64,000 nt of DNA from Peptoniphilaceae bacterium (GTDB lineage Bacteria; Bacillota; Clostridia; Tissierellales; Peptoniphilaceae): the NCBI GenBank assembly GCA_028726605.1, contig JAQYPV010000014.1:24236-88235 (forward strand), read 5' to 3'. Below, piece after piece: positions 1 to 8,792 of this stretch. The position numbers were made by a program, and so were the translations under genes. The notes under the pieces were generated by a model, which worked only from the letters and a program-made list of their open reading frames with translations, made no database searches and was not told the DNA's origin. How positions within the stretch are numbered: position 1 is the first letter of the stretch; each line of letters starts with the position of its first letter.

Positions 1-2577
1 AATGGTCGAGGAGATGCAACGGATGACACCTCCATCCGACTGAATTTTGGAAACTACTTCAATCGATATGACTCCGATGGTTATTACTACTACGGCTACG
101 GAGCGATTGTCGTGGTGGATGGTCATTTCCACACGGGTCAAGATGTGTTGGAAACGCAGAATCTCCGGACGAGCCTTCTCTTCCAGCATCGAGCGGAATC
201 CGTCTACGATGAGCAATATTGGTCGAAGCGGTGGGACTCGGTTCAAATGTATTCCAACGCCGGCGAAGCCACGGGCGATCCCAACACCGTGGAAGTGACG
301 GCGAAGAACGTCCCCGCGCCGCTGACCTTCTACAAGGTGGGCGAAATCGTAGACGAGAATGGCAACGTGACCGGGACGCTGCCCCTGGCGGGCGCGAGTT
401 TTGCGCTCTATAAGAAGAACGAAGCCGGCGAATACGTGGACACGGGTTCCCTGTTTAAGTCCGATGGGGAGGGGAAAATCGTCCTGAAGGGTCTTTCGGA
501 CGGCGAGTACAAGCTCGTGGAGACCCAGGTGCCGCAAGGGTACGACGCGGCGCAGAAGGCGGAGAAGGCCTTCAAGGTGACGGGCGAGACGGTGGAAGTG
601 TTGAACGCCGCAGGGACTTACGAATCGCTCACGGCGGGCGGGGATGGCCAAGAGCGCAACGACCAACTCGTCAACAAGCGCAACCCCCTCGGTAGCTTTA
701 CGCTTCGCAAAGTGGATATTGAGGGCAACCCCATGGCCGGCGTCACGTTCCGTCTGCGCAACAGCCAAGGTTGGATTGAACGCTGGAATGGCGATGATCC
801 GGAGACAAGTTCCGAAGGCGTGGAACTCACGACGGATGAAAATGGCTACATCACGTTCTCGAACCTGCCCTTTGGCAAGTATTTCTTGCGTGAGATTGCT
901 ACACAAGACGGCTATGTGTTGGATTCCACACCGCGTCCGGTGCTGATCGGCGAAAAGTGGGATGCTCCGGCCACCACGGGGATCGATCTGTCGGACTATC
1001 TCTTGATGAAGTCCAGGGAGACGTCTCCGGATCCGTCCGGCGATTCCACCGTCGATGTCACCACGACCGCGACGGTCGTGCCCATCAAGGACATTGTGAT
1101 CGATGAGACGCAGAAGGGCGAATACTATCCGAACAGTGGCCAAGTCCTCATGACGAAGATCGACTACGTGTTCAAGACGGAGGAGATGGCGGCGGCCGGC
1201 GTGACGCTGCGGTCGGGGGACACCTTTACGGTTAACATCTCGGACAACCTCGACCTCCGGGTGCTTTCGCCGGGGCCGAACGAAGCCTTTGACCTCTACA
1301 ATGAGCAGGGGCGTCTCGCCGTCGCCAATATCAGCGACGATCTCAAGACCATCACCTACACGTTTACAATGCTCGTGGACAACTATGCAGTGAACGAATT
1401 CACGCTGAATCTGCCCATGGGGATCGACCGCAGCGCGTTTACGAACGACGTGCAAGGCGCTAAGCTCGAGGTCAACATCGGCGAGCGGCAGGAGATTGCC
1501 GATGATCAGCCTAAGAACGACTACCACTTTACGAAGAACGTATATTTCACACCCTATGGTGGCAACACGGTGGAGTCCTTGATGACACGCTTTGATACGG
1601 CAACGGGAAACTTTGAGACGGTGATCTACGTGAACGCGAATCACGAATCGCTCTACTTGCGCTCCCTGCTCTTCCGCTCGCCGCAGGCCATGACCATCGA
1701 CCCGCAGAGCATTGAAGTGTACGCCACGATCGAGACGCTGCCGATATCCTTTGGCATCAGCTTCGAAACCGGAACCGATGCGGCGGGAAGCGACTTGAAG
1801 CTTCAGCGGCTGACGAACGTCAACCCGTATGCCGTGCCCAAGGAGCCGAATACGTGGATGATTCCGCTCGAGCAGGTTGATAACCTGTCCTACGTCGTGC
1901 GTCTCAAGGGGCGCGCTCTCGATACCTACCAGCCCTTTAAGACGACGACCAACCTCTACTACTCGGCCATCGACGCTGCGGTGGAAGAGGGAGAGCGCAT
2001 CCAAGTGGCCTCGTGGGATACGGAAAACAAGTTCTACAACCCCTACGCGAGTTTCACGTCGTCGGGCGCGGTGCCGGAATTCCGCAATGTCGTGAACAAG
2101 ATTACGTTTACGAAGCTCGCCGCCCCGACGCTGGATGCGGAAGGACATCTTTCAAACGAACGCAAGAAGCTCCAAGGCGGTTTGTTTGAATTGTACAAGG
2201 TATCCACGGACAACGATGGGCGGTTCTATTACGCTTTATATACCGAACTGGGGACGGGAGAAAATGGCTATCAGCAGAAGGCGGACGAAAATGGCGTCTT
2301 TGGCTGGGAGAAACTGCCGCCCGGCGAATACCATGTGATGGAGTCCCAGGCGCCGTTGGGTTATAAGCACCCAGCGGATTCATGGGTGTCAAGCTTTACG
2401 GTGGACGACCAAGGCAACATCGTGAACATCCAGAACCACACGACAGACATCTTGAACGAGCCGGTCTTCTATCCAATGACTGGAGGGCTCGGCGGATTCT
2501 TCTTTACATTCGGCGGCCTCGCCCTCATGGCCTTGGCCTACCTCGAACTACGGCGAAAGGGGGTGAGAGAAGGATGA
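1..2577 (+). CDS. SpaA-type pilus tip/adhesin protein, 5' end outside window
   Basis: The reading frame is open from base 1, so the N-terminus and signal peptide lie upstream; 858 residues are visible. Two SpaA/prealbumin-like domains follow each other (about residues 108-180 and 230-310), each ending in an E-box (KLVETQVPQGY, LREIATQDGY). A long adhesin-like beta region without a close recognisable family comes next, then a third SpaA domain near 700-800 with the E-box MESQAPLGY. The C-terminus is a sorting signal: YPMTG at 824-828, a hydrophobic segment and a short basic tail. E-boxes normally support intramolecular Lys-Asn isopeptide bonds. Size and position ahead of the backbone pilin suggest the tip or large ancillary pilin. 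The sortase motif starts with Y rather than L. Family call is firm; tip role is inferred. Confidence 0.85.
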   Translation, partial: NGRGDATDDTSIRLNFGNYFNRYDSDGYYYYGYGAIVVVDGHFHTGQDVLETQNLRTSLLFQHRAESVYDEQYWSKRWDSVQMYSNAGEATGDPNTVEVTAKNVPAPLTFYKVGEIVDENGNVTGTLPLAGASFALYKKNEAGEYVDTGSLFKSDGEGKIVLKGLSDGEYKLVETQVPQGYDAAQKAEKAFKVTGETVEVLNAAGTYESLTAGGDGQERNDQLVNKRNPLGSFTLRKVDIEGNPMAGVTFRLRNSQGWIERWNGDDPETSSEGVELTTDENGYITFSNLPFGKYFLREIATQDGYVLDSTPRPVLIGEKWDAPATTGIDLSDYLLMKSRETSPDPSGDSTVDVTTTATVVPIKDIVIDETQKGEYYPNSGQVLMTKIDYVFKTEEMAAAGVTLRSGDTFTVNISDNLDLRVLSPGPNEAFDLYNEQGRLAVANISDDLKTITYTFTMLVDNYAVNEFTLNLPMGIDRSAFTNDVQGAKLEVNIGERQEIADDQPKNDYHFTKNVYFTPYGGNTVESLMTRFDTATGNFETVIYVNANHESLYLRSLLFRSPQAMTIDPQSIEVYATIETLPISFGISFETGTDAAGSDLKLQRLTNVNPYAVPKEPNTWMIPLEQVDNLSYVVRLKGRALDTYQPFKTTTNLYYSAIDAAVEEGERIQVASWDTENKFYNPYASFTSSGAVPEFRNVVNKITFTKLAAPTLDAEGHLSNERKKLQGGLFELYKVSTDNDGRFYYALYTELGTGENGYQQKADENGVFGWEKLPPGEYHVMESQAPLGYKHPADSWVSSFTVDDQGNIVNIQNHTTDILNEPVFYPMTGGLGGFFFTFGGLALMALAYLELRRKGVREG

Positions 2578-2706
2578 GACGTTCTTTTACCTCCTTCGGG
2601 CGACATGGCCCTGAGAATCCACCGTAGGTGGAGCACAGGTCGAATCAATCGAAATCATAAGGATGGCAAGGCCCGGTGCTCGGATTTTTCGGCAAACGGG
2701 CAGGTC

Positions 2707-2738
2707 TCCGAAACGCGGCGACAGCACGGCGTTTCGGA
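2707..2738 (+). promoter_or_regulatory. Stem-loop in the leader of the backbone pilin gene
   Basis: A perfect 10-bp inverted repeat (TCCGAAACGC, 12-nt loop, GCGTTTCGGA) ends 39 nt before the pilin start codon. It has no T-run, so it is more likely an mRNA-stabilising or processing stem-loop than a terminator. A smaller hairpin (TCCACC-GTA-GGTGGA) lies upstream at 2618-2632. Together they could raise the major pilin message above that of the upstream adhesin; this role is inferred. Confidence 0.5.
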
Positions 2739-2777
2739 AAAACGGCAGAATGACACAAAAGAAAAAGGGAGACTGAC

Positions 2778-4952
2778 ATGAAACGATTCAAGAAATACTT
2801 ATCGCTCTTGCTGGCCTTGGTGCTGGTCATCGGCGCGGTGGCTCCTGTTTCTGCTCAAGAAGCTGGATATGAGGGGACGATCATCACCATTCACAAGATC
2901 TTGATGGACCCGGAACAGATGGCAGCTCATACGGACGCGAATCAGGATCCGAAGTACACCGGTTCGAAGATTGATAGCATCACCGATTATTTCGGTCAAA
3001 GCGCACAAGAAATTGCCGGCGTGGCCTTTGATGTATACATGGAGGTCGATGAGACTCCCGGTGATCCTGAGACGACTGACCTGAAGAGATACGACGATCC
3101 CATTCTGGGGGGCTTGGGAATCCCAGGCAAAGACTATCAAAAGGTCAACGAAAACTCGTACATCACAGCAGCAAACGACGACAACACGATCAGCGTCGAC
3201 ACGGAGCCGTTGGGCGAAGGCACGTACATCATCGTTGAAAACAAGGCCAATTCGACTTATGTGGGCGCCGATGGCGCGGCACTGACCGACTCGAAGGCCA
3301 TTCCGACCAAGATCACGCTTCCGATGGATTACGACAACGCGGGTAATAAGTTTGATATTTACGATCATAAGCTCCACATCTATCCCAAGAACACGGAAAG
3401 TGCGCCGAAGATCGACAAGAACTTCCAGAAGGATCACGGTCTGCAGATTGATGCGGATGAGGGAAAGAATCACAATCTCGGCGCCGACTACAAAAACTAC
3501 ACCGCAGATAAAGCCACGGCCACGGCGCTCATCGGCACGAGCGTTCCGTACGAAGTGAAGACGGAAATCCCCGCGAAGTCGGACTACAAGACGGTACGCT
3601 GGGAAGATACCATGACCCACGGCTTGACGTTTGATAAGAATCTCGTCATTAAGTTGAACGGTGAAACATTTGATGCTGCCAACTACGATCTCGTACAGAA
3701 CGCTTCGGGCTTCACGCTGACCTTAAATGACGTAGGTCTTGCGGCATTGAAGGCGGCGGTGGCGAACGACGCTGCGGAGTTCCTCCTCACATATTCCGCT
3801 ACGATCAATGAGTCGGCTGTCGTGGATGTCCCGGACGAGAACCGCGTGGTCTTCAACTACGGCAACGCGCCGCAGGATTTCAATGAGCCCAGAGAGAACT
3901 CGACGACGCCTTCCAAAAAAGAGATCACGGTCACGAAGACGTGGGCCGAGGGAACCGAACCGCCGACGAGCCTCGACGTCACCTACTACCTCTATGAAAG
4001 GGGAGCAAACCCTGAGGACGATAAGGTCGTCGCGACGCAGAAAGCGAACACACGTTTCGGCGCGAAATTCACTGATTTGGACGATGCGAAGACCTACTAC
4101 GTGAAGGAAGTCGTACAGGGCTATACGCCGGAATACACGTCGGCTGAGAATGGTGCCATCACCGTCACCAACGCGAAGAACACCTACCCGACCCCGCTGG
4201 AGCCGACGCATCCGGACGTCGTGACACATGGCAAGAAGTTCGTCAAGGCTGATGCAACCTCGGGCGTACGTCTGGCGGGCGCGGAGTTCATCGTGGCACA
4301 GGATGTGACGACGACGGAAGAGGGTGATACGTCGACCACCGTCACGAAGTACCTCAAGTTGAAGGGGTCGCAAGATGAAACGGCTCTCGACAACGCAAAA
4401 GACGCCTACATCAACGCGGTGAACGCGTATAACGAAGCTGCCGCCAAGACGGGCGATTTTAAGGTGACGATCGGTGAAGCAGAGTACACAGACAAGACAG
4501 AGGCACAAAAGGCCATTGACGCTCTGAAGACCGCTTACTTTAATGCAGCCGAAGCGCTCAATTCGGAGTGGGAGCTCGTCGATAATGCGGAGGAGGCTTA
4601 CACGTTTGTCGCCGATCAGTACGGTCGCTTCGAAGTCACGGGCCTGGCAACCGGTTCGTACAAGCTGATTGAAACGAAAGCGCCGAAGGGATATGCCAAA
4701 GCGAATGATCCGTTCACCTTTGAGGTTGGTCAAGGCAGCTACGACACTGTGTACGGCGGCGTGTGGTACTATGACGACCGTCCCGTCTTTAATGGCGAGA
4801 AAGGTTCGGATGCGCAGCGCATCGATAACAAGACGATCACTATTCCGATGACCGGTGGTATGGGCACGATTCTCTTCACTGTCGTGGGTCTGGCGATCAT
4901 GGCCGGCGCGATTGTGCTCATGAAGCGCAATCAGAAGGAAGAAGCGCTCTAA
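2778..4952 (+). CDS. Sortase-assembled major (backbone) pilin
   Basis: The 724-residue protein starts with a Sec signal peptide (basic MKRFKK, hydrophobic core, cleavage near VSAQEA). YPKN at residues 202-205 is the pilin motif whose lysine (K204) class C sortases use to join subunits. The E-box ETKAPKGY is near residue 635, and the sorting signal IPMTG is at 689-693, followed by a membrane segment and basic tail. The middle carries a D2-type isopeptide domain (about 210-370), a Cna_B-like domain with KTWAEG (about 380-460) and a C-terminal SpaA domain. An SD (AAAAAGGGAG) precedes the ATG. Signal peptide, pilin motif, E-box and sorting signal together make the backbone call strong. Like the upstream adhesin it uses a PMTG motif, unlike the LPNTG of the minor pilin. 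Confidence 0.93.
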   Translation: MKRFKKYLSLLLALVLVIGAVAPVSAQEAGYEGTIITIHKILMDPEQMAAHTDANQDPKYTGSKIDSITDYFGQSAQEIAGVAFDVYMEVDETPGDPETTDLKRYDDPILGGLGIPGKDYQKVNENSYITAANDDNTISVDTEPLGEGTYIIVENKANSTYVGADGAALTDSKAIPTKITLPMDYDNAGNKFDIYDHKLHIYPKNTESAPKIDKNFQKDHGLQIDADEGKNHNLGADYKNYTADKATATALIGTSVPYEVKTEIPAKSDYKTVRWEDTMTHGLTFDKNLVIKLNGETFDAANYDLVQNASGFTLTLNDVGLAALKAAVANDAAEFLLTYSATINESAVVDVPDENRVVFNYGNAPQDFNEPRENSTTPSKKEITVTKTWAEGTEPPTSLDVTYYLYERGANPEDDKVVATQKANTRFGAKFTDLDDAKTYYVKEVVQGYTPEYTSAENGAITVTNAKNTYPTPLEPTHPDVVTHGKKFVKADATSGVRLAGAEFIVAQDVTTTEEGDTSTTVTKYLKLKGSQDETALDNAKDAYINAVNAYNEAAAKTGDFKVTIGEAEYTDKTEAQKAIDALKTAYFNAAEALNSEWELVDNAEEAYTFVADQYGRFEVTGLATGSYKLIETKAPKGYAKANDPFTFEVGQGSYDTVYGGVWYYDDRPVFNGEKGSDAQRIDNKTITIPMTGGMGTILFTVVGLAIMAGAIVLMKRNQKEEAL

Positions 4953-4991
4953 TTTTCTGAACGTTTGAAAGGAGGGGAGAAGGCGAAACGG

Positions 4992-5005
4992 ACCGGTCGA
5001 CCGGT
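4992..5005. other. 14-bp perfect palindrome after the backbone pilin gene
   Basis: ACCGGTCGACCGGT is self-complementary and sits within a larger, imperfect inverted repeat (GCGAAAC ... GTTTCGC-like, about 4983-5042) between the backbone pilin and the pilin remnant. It could be a weak terminator/processing stem or a deletion endpoint; there is no T-run. Confidence 0.4.
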
Positions 5006-5050
5006 TCGGAGCGGTTTCCCCCTCGACCCTCTCTGTTTCGCTCACGCCCC

Positions 5051-5295
5051 GTGGAGTTCTTTCGCAGCGGCGTAAACTACGACGGCTTCGAGGCGGTGAG
5101 CGGTACAGCGGAGAACCCGGACGCGATCCGCATCAACAACAAGACGCTCTTGTTCCTGCAGACGGGCGGCAAGGGGCGCTGTTCATCACTTTGACGGGTC
5201 TCGTGGCCATGGCGGTGGCCGCCATTTGGCTGAAATGGGATCAGAAAAAGCAGCGAAGGGATGAGGACCACGCGGGAAGAAAGCGAGGAGGAAAC
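5051..5295 (+). pseudogene. Frameshifted 3' remnant of another pilin gene
   Basis: In frame from 5051 the DNA reads a stretch ending PDAIRINNKTLLFLQTGGKG, aligning with the backbone pilin C-terminus (SDAQRIDNKTITIPMTGGMG). It then hits a stop. Moving one base from about 5174 restores ALFITLTGLVAMAVAAIWLK followed by a basic tail: the membrane anchor expected after a sorting motif. The remnant is therefore the last ~80 codons of a paralogous pilin, with its 5' part deleted and a one-base frameshift just after the LQTG-type motif. It runs into the SD and start of the next gene, so pilin duplication and decay happened inside the operon. Confidence 0.8.
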
Positions 5296-6690
5296 ATGAA
5301 GAAAAGTGAATATCGGCTTCGTCATCAGGTTCTCCTCTTGACTCTCTTCGTCTTGGCTCTCGTCTTCATGAATGTTGGGCGAGAGGGGCGGGCCGCGGAG
5401 GCGACGTTCCCCGTCACTTTTGCACCACCGAAGCAGGTGCAAGGCGTTTCGGCGCGGACGATGACACTTTGGACGGTGCTTCCGAGTGACATGGTCCTCG
5501 GTGGCGAAACGGATGGGACGGGCGCGAGCAACGCGAATGCGGACCTTCGGGTCTTTCTCGCACACTTTGAGAACAAATCCGCTTCGGAAATTTCTGAGAT
5601 TTTAGGGCGAAAGCCCGTGGTGCTTTCGGGAAATGCTGCGGATGACTTTGCGCTATCGGCACGCCTAGCACGCGGCACGTACCTTGCGCTCGATGAAGTG
5701 ACGGCGGGGAAGGCGTATCGCGCTCTCATGCTCTTCACGGTGCCATCGCAGACCGGTGAGCCGTTGCAGTCAAAACTGGTGGTGGATGAAATGCCGGGAA
5801 CGGGGATCTTGGAGAAAGTGGACGAGGCCGGCGAGCCCCTGGCGGGCGTCGGCTTTGAACTCTACTTCGATGTGGATCACCCCTTGAACGAGACGGGTGA
5901 GCTGAAGCTGGCACCGCTCGTGGAAACGGCGGGATCCAGTGCCGCCGGCATAGCGGCGGGCGTTTCCTCGACATCGTATCAAGCGAGCGGCAAAGCCCTG
6001 TCGCTTGTCACAGATGCGTTGGGCCACATCGTCGTCACGAATCTGCCGCCGGGAAACTACGTCTTCCGGGAGACGAAGCCGCTTCCGGGCTACGGTCTGG
6101 TGGAGAAGGACAATCAGATCACCATCCGTGCGGGGGAGACGACGACGCTGCGCGTGGTGAACGCGAAGGGCGAAGGTGGTTTTCGGTTCATCAAGGTGTC
6201 GGCGGGCGATCACAATCCGCTGGCGGGCGCGCAGTTCTTACTGACGCGACGCGAGGGCGATCAGGACGTGCGCGTGCGCGTCGACGGCGCGGACGTCGTA
6301 CTGACGTCGGGCGCGGACGGGCGCTTTGCGGTGGAGCACCTGCCCTATGGCACGTATGCGCTCTGGGAGGTGAAGTCGCCTGACGGGTATGAGAAGTTGT
6401 CCGATCCTATTGTGTTCACGGTGGGGGACGGAACGGCGGAGAAGCTCCTCATGATTGAAGATACGGAGGTGCCACCGGAGAATCCCCCGGTGAACCCGCC
6501 GGAAACTTCGACGCCGCCGCCGCCTCCGAGTACGCCGCCGAGTAAGCCTCCCACGACCCCGCCGAGCCGTCCGCCGCATTTGCCCAACACGGGCGATGTG
6601 CTCTTTCTCATGCTCTGCCTGGCGGGCGGTATGATGATGCTCATCGGGGCCATCTTGGTGCGCGATGAGAAACCGAAAGAACGCGCGTAG
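5296..6690 (+). CDS. Minor/basal pilin with LPNTG anchor
   Basis: ATG 5296 is chosen because a strong SD (GGAGG at 5287-5291) precedes it and it opens a signal peptide (basic start, hydrophobic core, cleavage after GRAAEA). An open frame extends upstream but belongs to the decayed pilin. The 464-residue protein has an N-terminal domain (to ~165), two SpaA domains (about 170-290 and 295-380; E-boxes FRETKPLPGYG and WEVKSPDGYE), a proline-rich stalk (about 390-428), then LPNTG at 429-433, a membrane segment and basic tail. A proline-rich stalk plus a canonical LPxTG motif is typical of basal anchor pilins handed to the housekeeping sortase. The basal role is inferred. Confidence 0.85.
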   Translation: MKKSEYRLRHQVLLLTLFVLALVFMNVGREGRAAEATFPVTFAPPKQVQGVSARTMTLWTVLPSDMVLGGETDGTGASNANADLRVFLAHFENKSASEISEILGRKPVVLSGNAADDFALSARLARGTYLALDEVTAGKAYRALMLFTVPSQTGEPLQSKLVVDEMPGTGILEKVDEAGEPLAGVGFELYFDVDHPLNETGELKLAPLVETAGSSAAGIAAGVSSTSYQASGKALSLVTDALGHIVVTNLPPGNYVFRETKPLPGYGLVEKDNQITIRAGETTTLRVVNAKGEGGFRFIKVSAGDHNPLAGAQFLLTRREGDQDVRVRVDGADVVLTSGADGRFAVEHLPYGTYALWEVKSPDGYEKLSDPIVFTVGDGTAEKLLMIEDTEVPPENPPVNPPETSTPPPPPSTPPSKPPTTPPSRPPHLPNTGDVLFLMLCLAGGMMMLIGAILVRDEKPKERA

Positions 6691-6734
6691 CGCGGGATTC
6701 TGTGTCAGAATCTCTGGAACTGGCCACGTGAGGG

Positions 6735-6780
6735 GTGAGCTTTCGTTGTGAAAGCTCACTTTCCTTGCGGGGCGTTTTTC
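6735..6780 (+). terminator. Hairpin between pilin genes and sortase genes
   Basis: A perfect 10-bp stem (GTGAGCTTTC, loop GTTGT, GAAAGCTCAC; 6735-6759) is followed by a T-rich but interrupted run ending in GGGGCGTTTTT. It may act as a partial terminator, lowering sortase expression relative to pilins. No separate promoter is obvious before the first sortase. Confidence 0.6.
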
Positions 6781-6795
6781 GATTAAAGGAATGGT

Positions 6796-7782
6796 ATGAA
6801 ACAGGCGAAATCTCAGACATCTCATCGGCCATCGCAAAAGAAACGGTCCAATCTGCCCTTTCTTCTCATTTTTTTGTTTGGCTTTTTGGTGCTGATGTAC
6901 CCTTTGATTTCGCGGCTCTACTACCGCATCGACGCCACGAGCGAGGTGACGGATTTCGATACGGCGAAGAGCGCTTTGGATCCGGAGGAAGTGAGCCGGC
7001 GGATGGGGCTGGCGCGGGCCTTCAACGCGTCTCTCGTCAACGAGATTGCCGGTGATCCGTATACGGACGAGCAGAAGTCGGCGGGGCAGCAGGAATACGC
7101 GCGGATGTTGGAAGTGCATGAGAAGATCGGGCATGTGCAGATTCCCAAGATCGACGTGGACATCCCGATCTACGCGGGTACGTCGGAGGAAGTGTTGCAG
7201 AAGGGCGTGGGTCACTTGGAGGGCACGTCGCTTCCCATCGGGGGCAATTCGTCGCACACGGTTTTGACGGCGCATTCGGGACTCCCCACGGCGCGTCTCT
7301 TTACGGATCTAAACCAGCTCAAAGTGGGCGACAAGTTCTACATTCACAACATCGAGGGGGTGCTGGCGTATCAGGTGGATCAGATTTTGACCGTGGAGCC
7401 GTCGAATTTTTCGGATCTTCTCGTGGTGCCGGGGCACGACTACGCCACGCTTCTCACCTGCACGCCCATCATGATCAACACGCATCGCCTGTTGGTGCGG
7501 GGCCATCGGGTGCCGTATGTGGCGGCGGTGGAAGAAAAGCTCATTGCGGACAACATCGCGGCGTTCCAGTACAAGTACCTGTTCTACGCGTCGCTCATCG
7601 TGATCGTGCTGCTCCTCTTGATCATCCGCCATTTGCGCAAGAAGAAGCGTCGGGTGGAGCGTGAGATGGCGGCGCTAAAGAGCGGCGATGCCGTGACGGG
7701 GACATTGCCGGATGGTCCTGTTGATGATGCTGGAGGCCCAGAACGCGTCGAACGCGGCGGTTGCGAGGACGGTGACGCATGA
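6796..7782 (+). CDS. srtC: Class C (pilin-polymerising) sortase 1
   Basis: This 328-residue membrane enzyme carries an N-terminal TM segment, a lid region with a DPY variant of the class C DPW/DPF lid motif (near residue 90), the sortase beta-barrel and a C-terminal TM segment, as is usual for class C. Catalytic residues are H160 (TAHSGLP), C222 (TLLTCTP) and R231 (THRLLVRG). It should cleave the pilin sorting motifs and attack the YPKN lysine of the backbone pilin. It ends in an ATGA overlap with the next sortase, so the two are translationally coupled. Confidence 0.95.
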   Translation: MKQAKSQTSHRPSQKKRSNLPFLLIFLFGFLVLMYPLISRLYYRIDATSEVTDFDTAKSALDPEEVSRRMGLARAFNASLVNEIAGDPYTDEQKSAGQQEYARMLEVHEKIGHVQIPKIDVDIPIYAGTSEEVLQKGVGHLEGTSLPIGGNSSHTVLTAHSGLPTARLFTDLNQLKVGDKFYIHNIEGVLAYQVDQILTVEPSNFSDLLVVPGHDYATLLTCTPIMINTHRLLVRGHRVPYVAAVEEKLIADNIAAFQYKYLFYASLIVIVLLLLIIRHLRKKKRRVEREMAALKSGDAVTGTLPDGPVDDAGGPERVERGGCEDGDA

Positions 7783-8666
7783 GCGGGCGCGCGAAACGCA
7801 AGGTGCGCCCTCAGCGGCTGTTTTTCGTGATCCTCTTCGCCGTGGGCTTCCTGGTGGCCATCTATCCGGTAATCAGCAATTATTACTATCGGCAGGTGCA
7901 GCAGCAGGAGGCGATGCAGTTTGAGTCAGAGCGTACGGCGTTGTCGCCGGAGGAAGTGGAGCGGCGCATGGCGCTGGCTGAGGCCTACAATGCGACGCTC
8001 GATCCGTCGCGGATGGCGGATCCGTACACGGCTCTGGAGAAACGGGGCGTGGCTGAGTACGCGCGTATGTTGGAACTGCATGAGATGATCGGGTATGTGG
8101 AGATTCCGAAGATTGCCGTCGATCTGCCGGTCCATGCGGGTACGAGCGTGGCGGTGCTGGATCAGGGGGCGGGCCACTTGGAGGGCACGTCGCTTCCCAT
8201 CGGCGGCGCGTCCACGCACGCCGTCATCACGGCGCATCGTGGCCTGGCGAAGGCGCGGATGTTCCGGGATCTGGGCCAGCTCGTAGTGGGGGATGTCTTC
8301 TATTTTCACAACATCGCGGGGACGTTGGCGTACGAGGTGGATCAGATTTTGACGGTGGAGCCGTCGGACTTTGATCCTGTGTTGGTGCAGGAGGGCGAGG
8401 ACTTGATGACGCTCTTGACGTGCACGCCCTATATGGTCAATTCTCACCGCCTCTTGGTGCGCGGGCATCGGGTAGAGTACGTGGATCCCATTGAGGAGCA
8501 GGCGTTGCGGGCGCCGGAGGGCCTCGACTACGCGGCGTATCTGCCGTTTGTGCTGATCGCCGTGATCGTCTTGGTGGTGGTGGCCCTCGTCCAGTATCGC
8601 GATGTGCGGGCGCTGGTGCGCCGGCGTGACGCGGAGTGGGTCGACAGTGACGATGAGGCGATGTGA
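7779..8666 (+). CDS. srtC: Class C sortase 2
   Basis: The 295-residue protein is a close paralogue of the preceding sortase (shared HLEGTSLPIGG and QILTVEPS blocks). It has an N-terminal TM segment, a DPY lid, H153 (TAHRGLA), C215 (LLTCTPY), R224 (SHRLLVRG) and a C-terminal TM segment. Its start overlaps the previous stop (ATGA). It probably handles one of the ancillary pilins or shares shaft polymerisation; the substrate cannot be read from sequence. Confidence 0.95.
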   Translation: MSGRAKRKVRPQRLFFVILFAVGFLVAIYPVISNYYYRQVQQQEAMQFESERTALSPEEVERRMALAEAYNATLDPSRMADPYTALEKRGVAEYARMLELHEMIGYVEIPKIAVDLPVHAGTSVAVLDQGAGHLEGTSLPIGGASTHAVITAHRGLAKARMFRDLGQLVVGDVFYFHNIAGTLAYEVDQILTVEPSDFDPVLVQEGEDLMTLLTCTPYMVNSHRLLVRGHRVEYVDPIEEQALRAPEGLDYAAYLPFVLIAVIVLVVVALVQYRDVRALVRRRDAEWVDSDDEAM

Positions 8667-8792
8667 GTCGAAGTCTGTCGGTTCTGACGGGATGGTGTGA
8701 GATGATGAGTGCCGACGGGGTGGATGAGACTGACGATGCGAGTCGGCAGTCCTGTAGAGATGGTGTGGCACGGCGTGGATTGAAGGAGAGAC

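Noticed and set aside
2799..5045. Antisense open frames opposite the backbone pilin
   Set aside because: No SD or domains; they are mirror frames of a gene with strong third-position bias.
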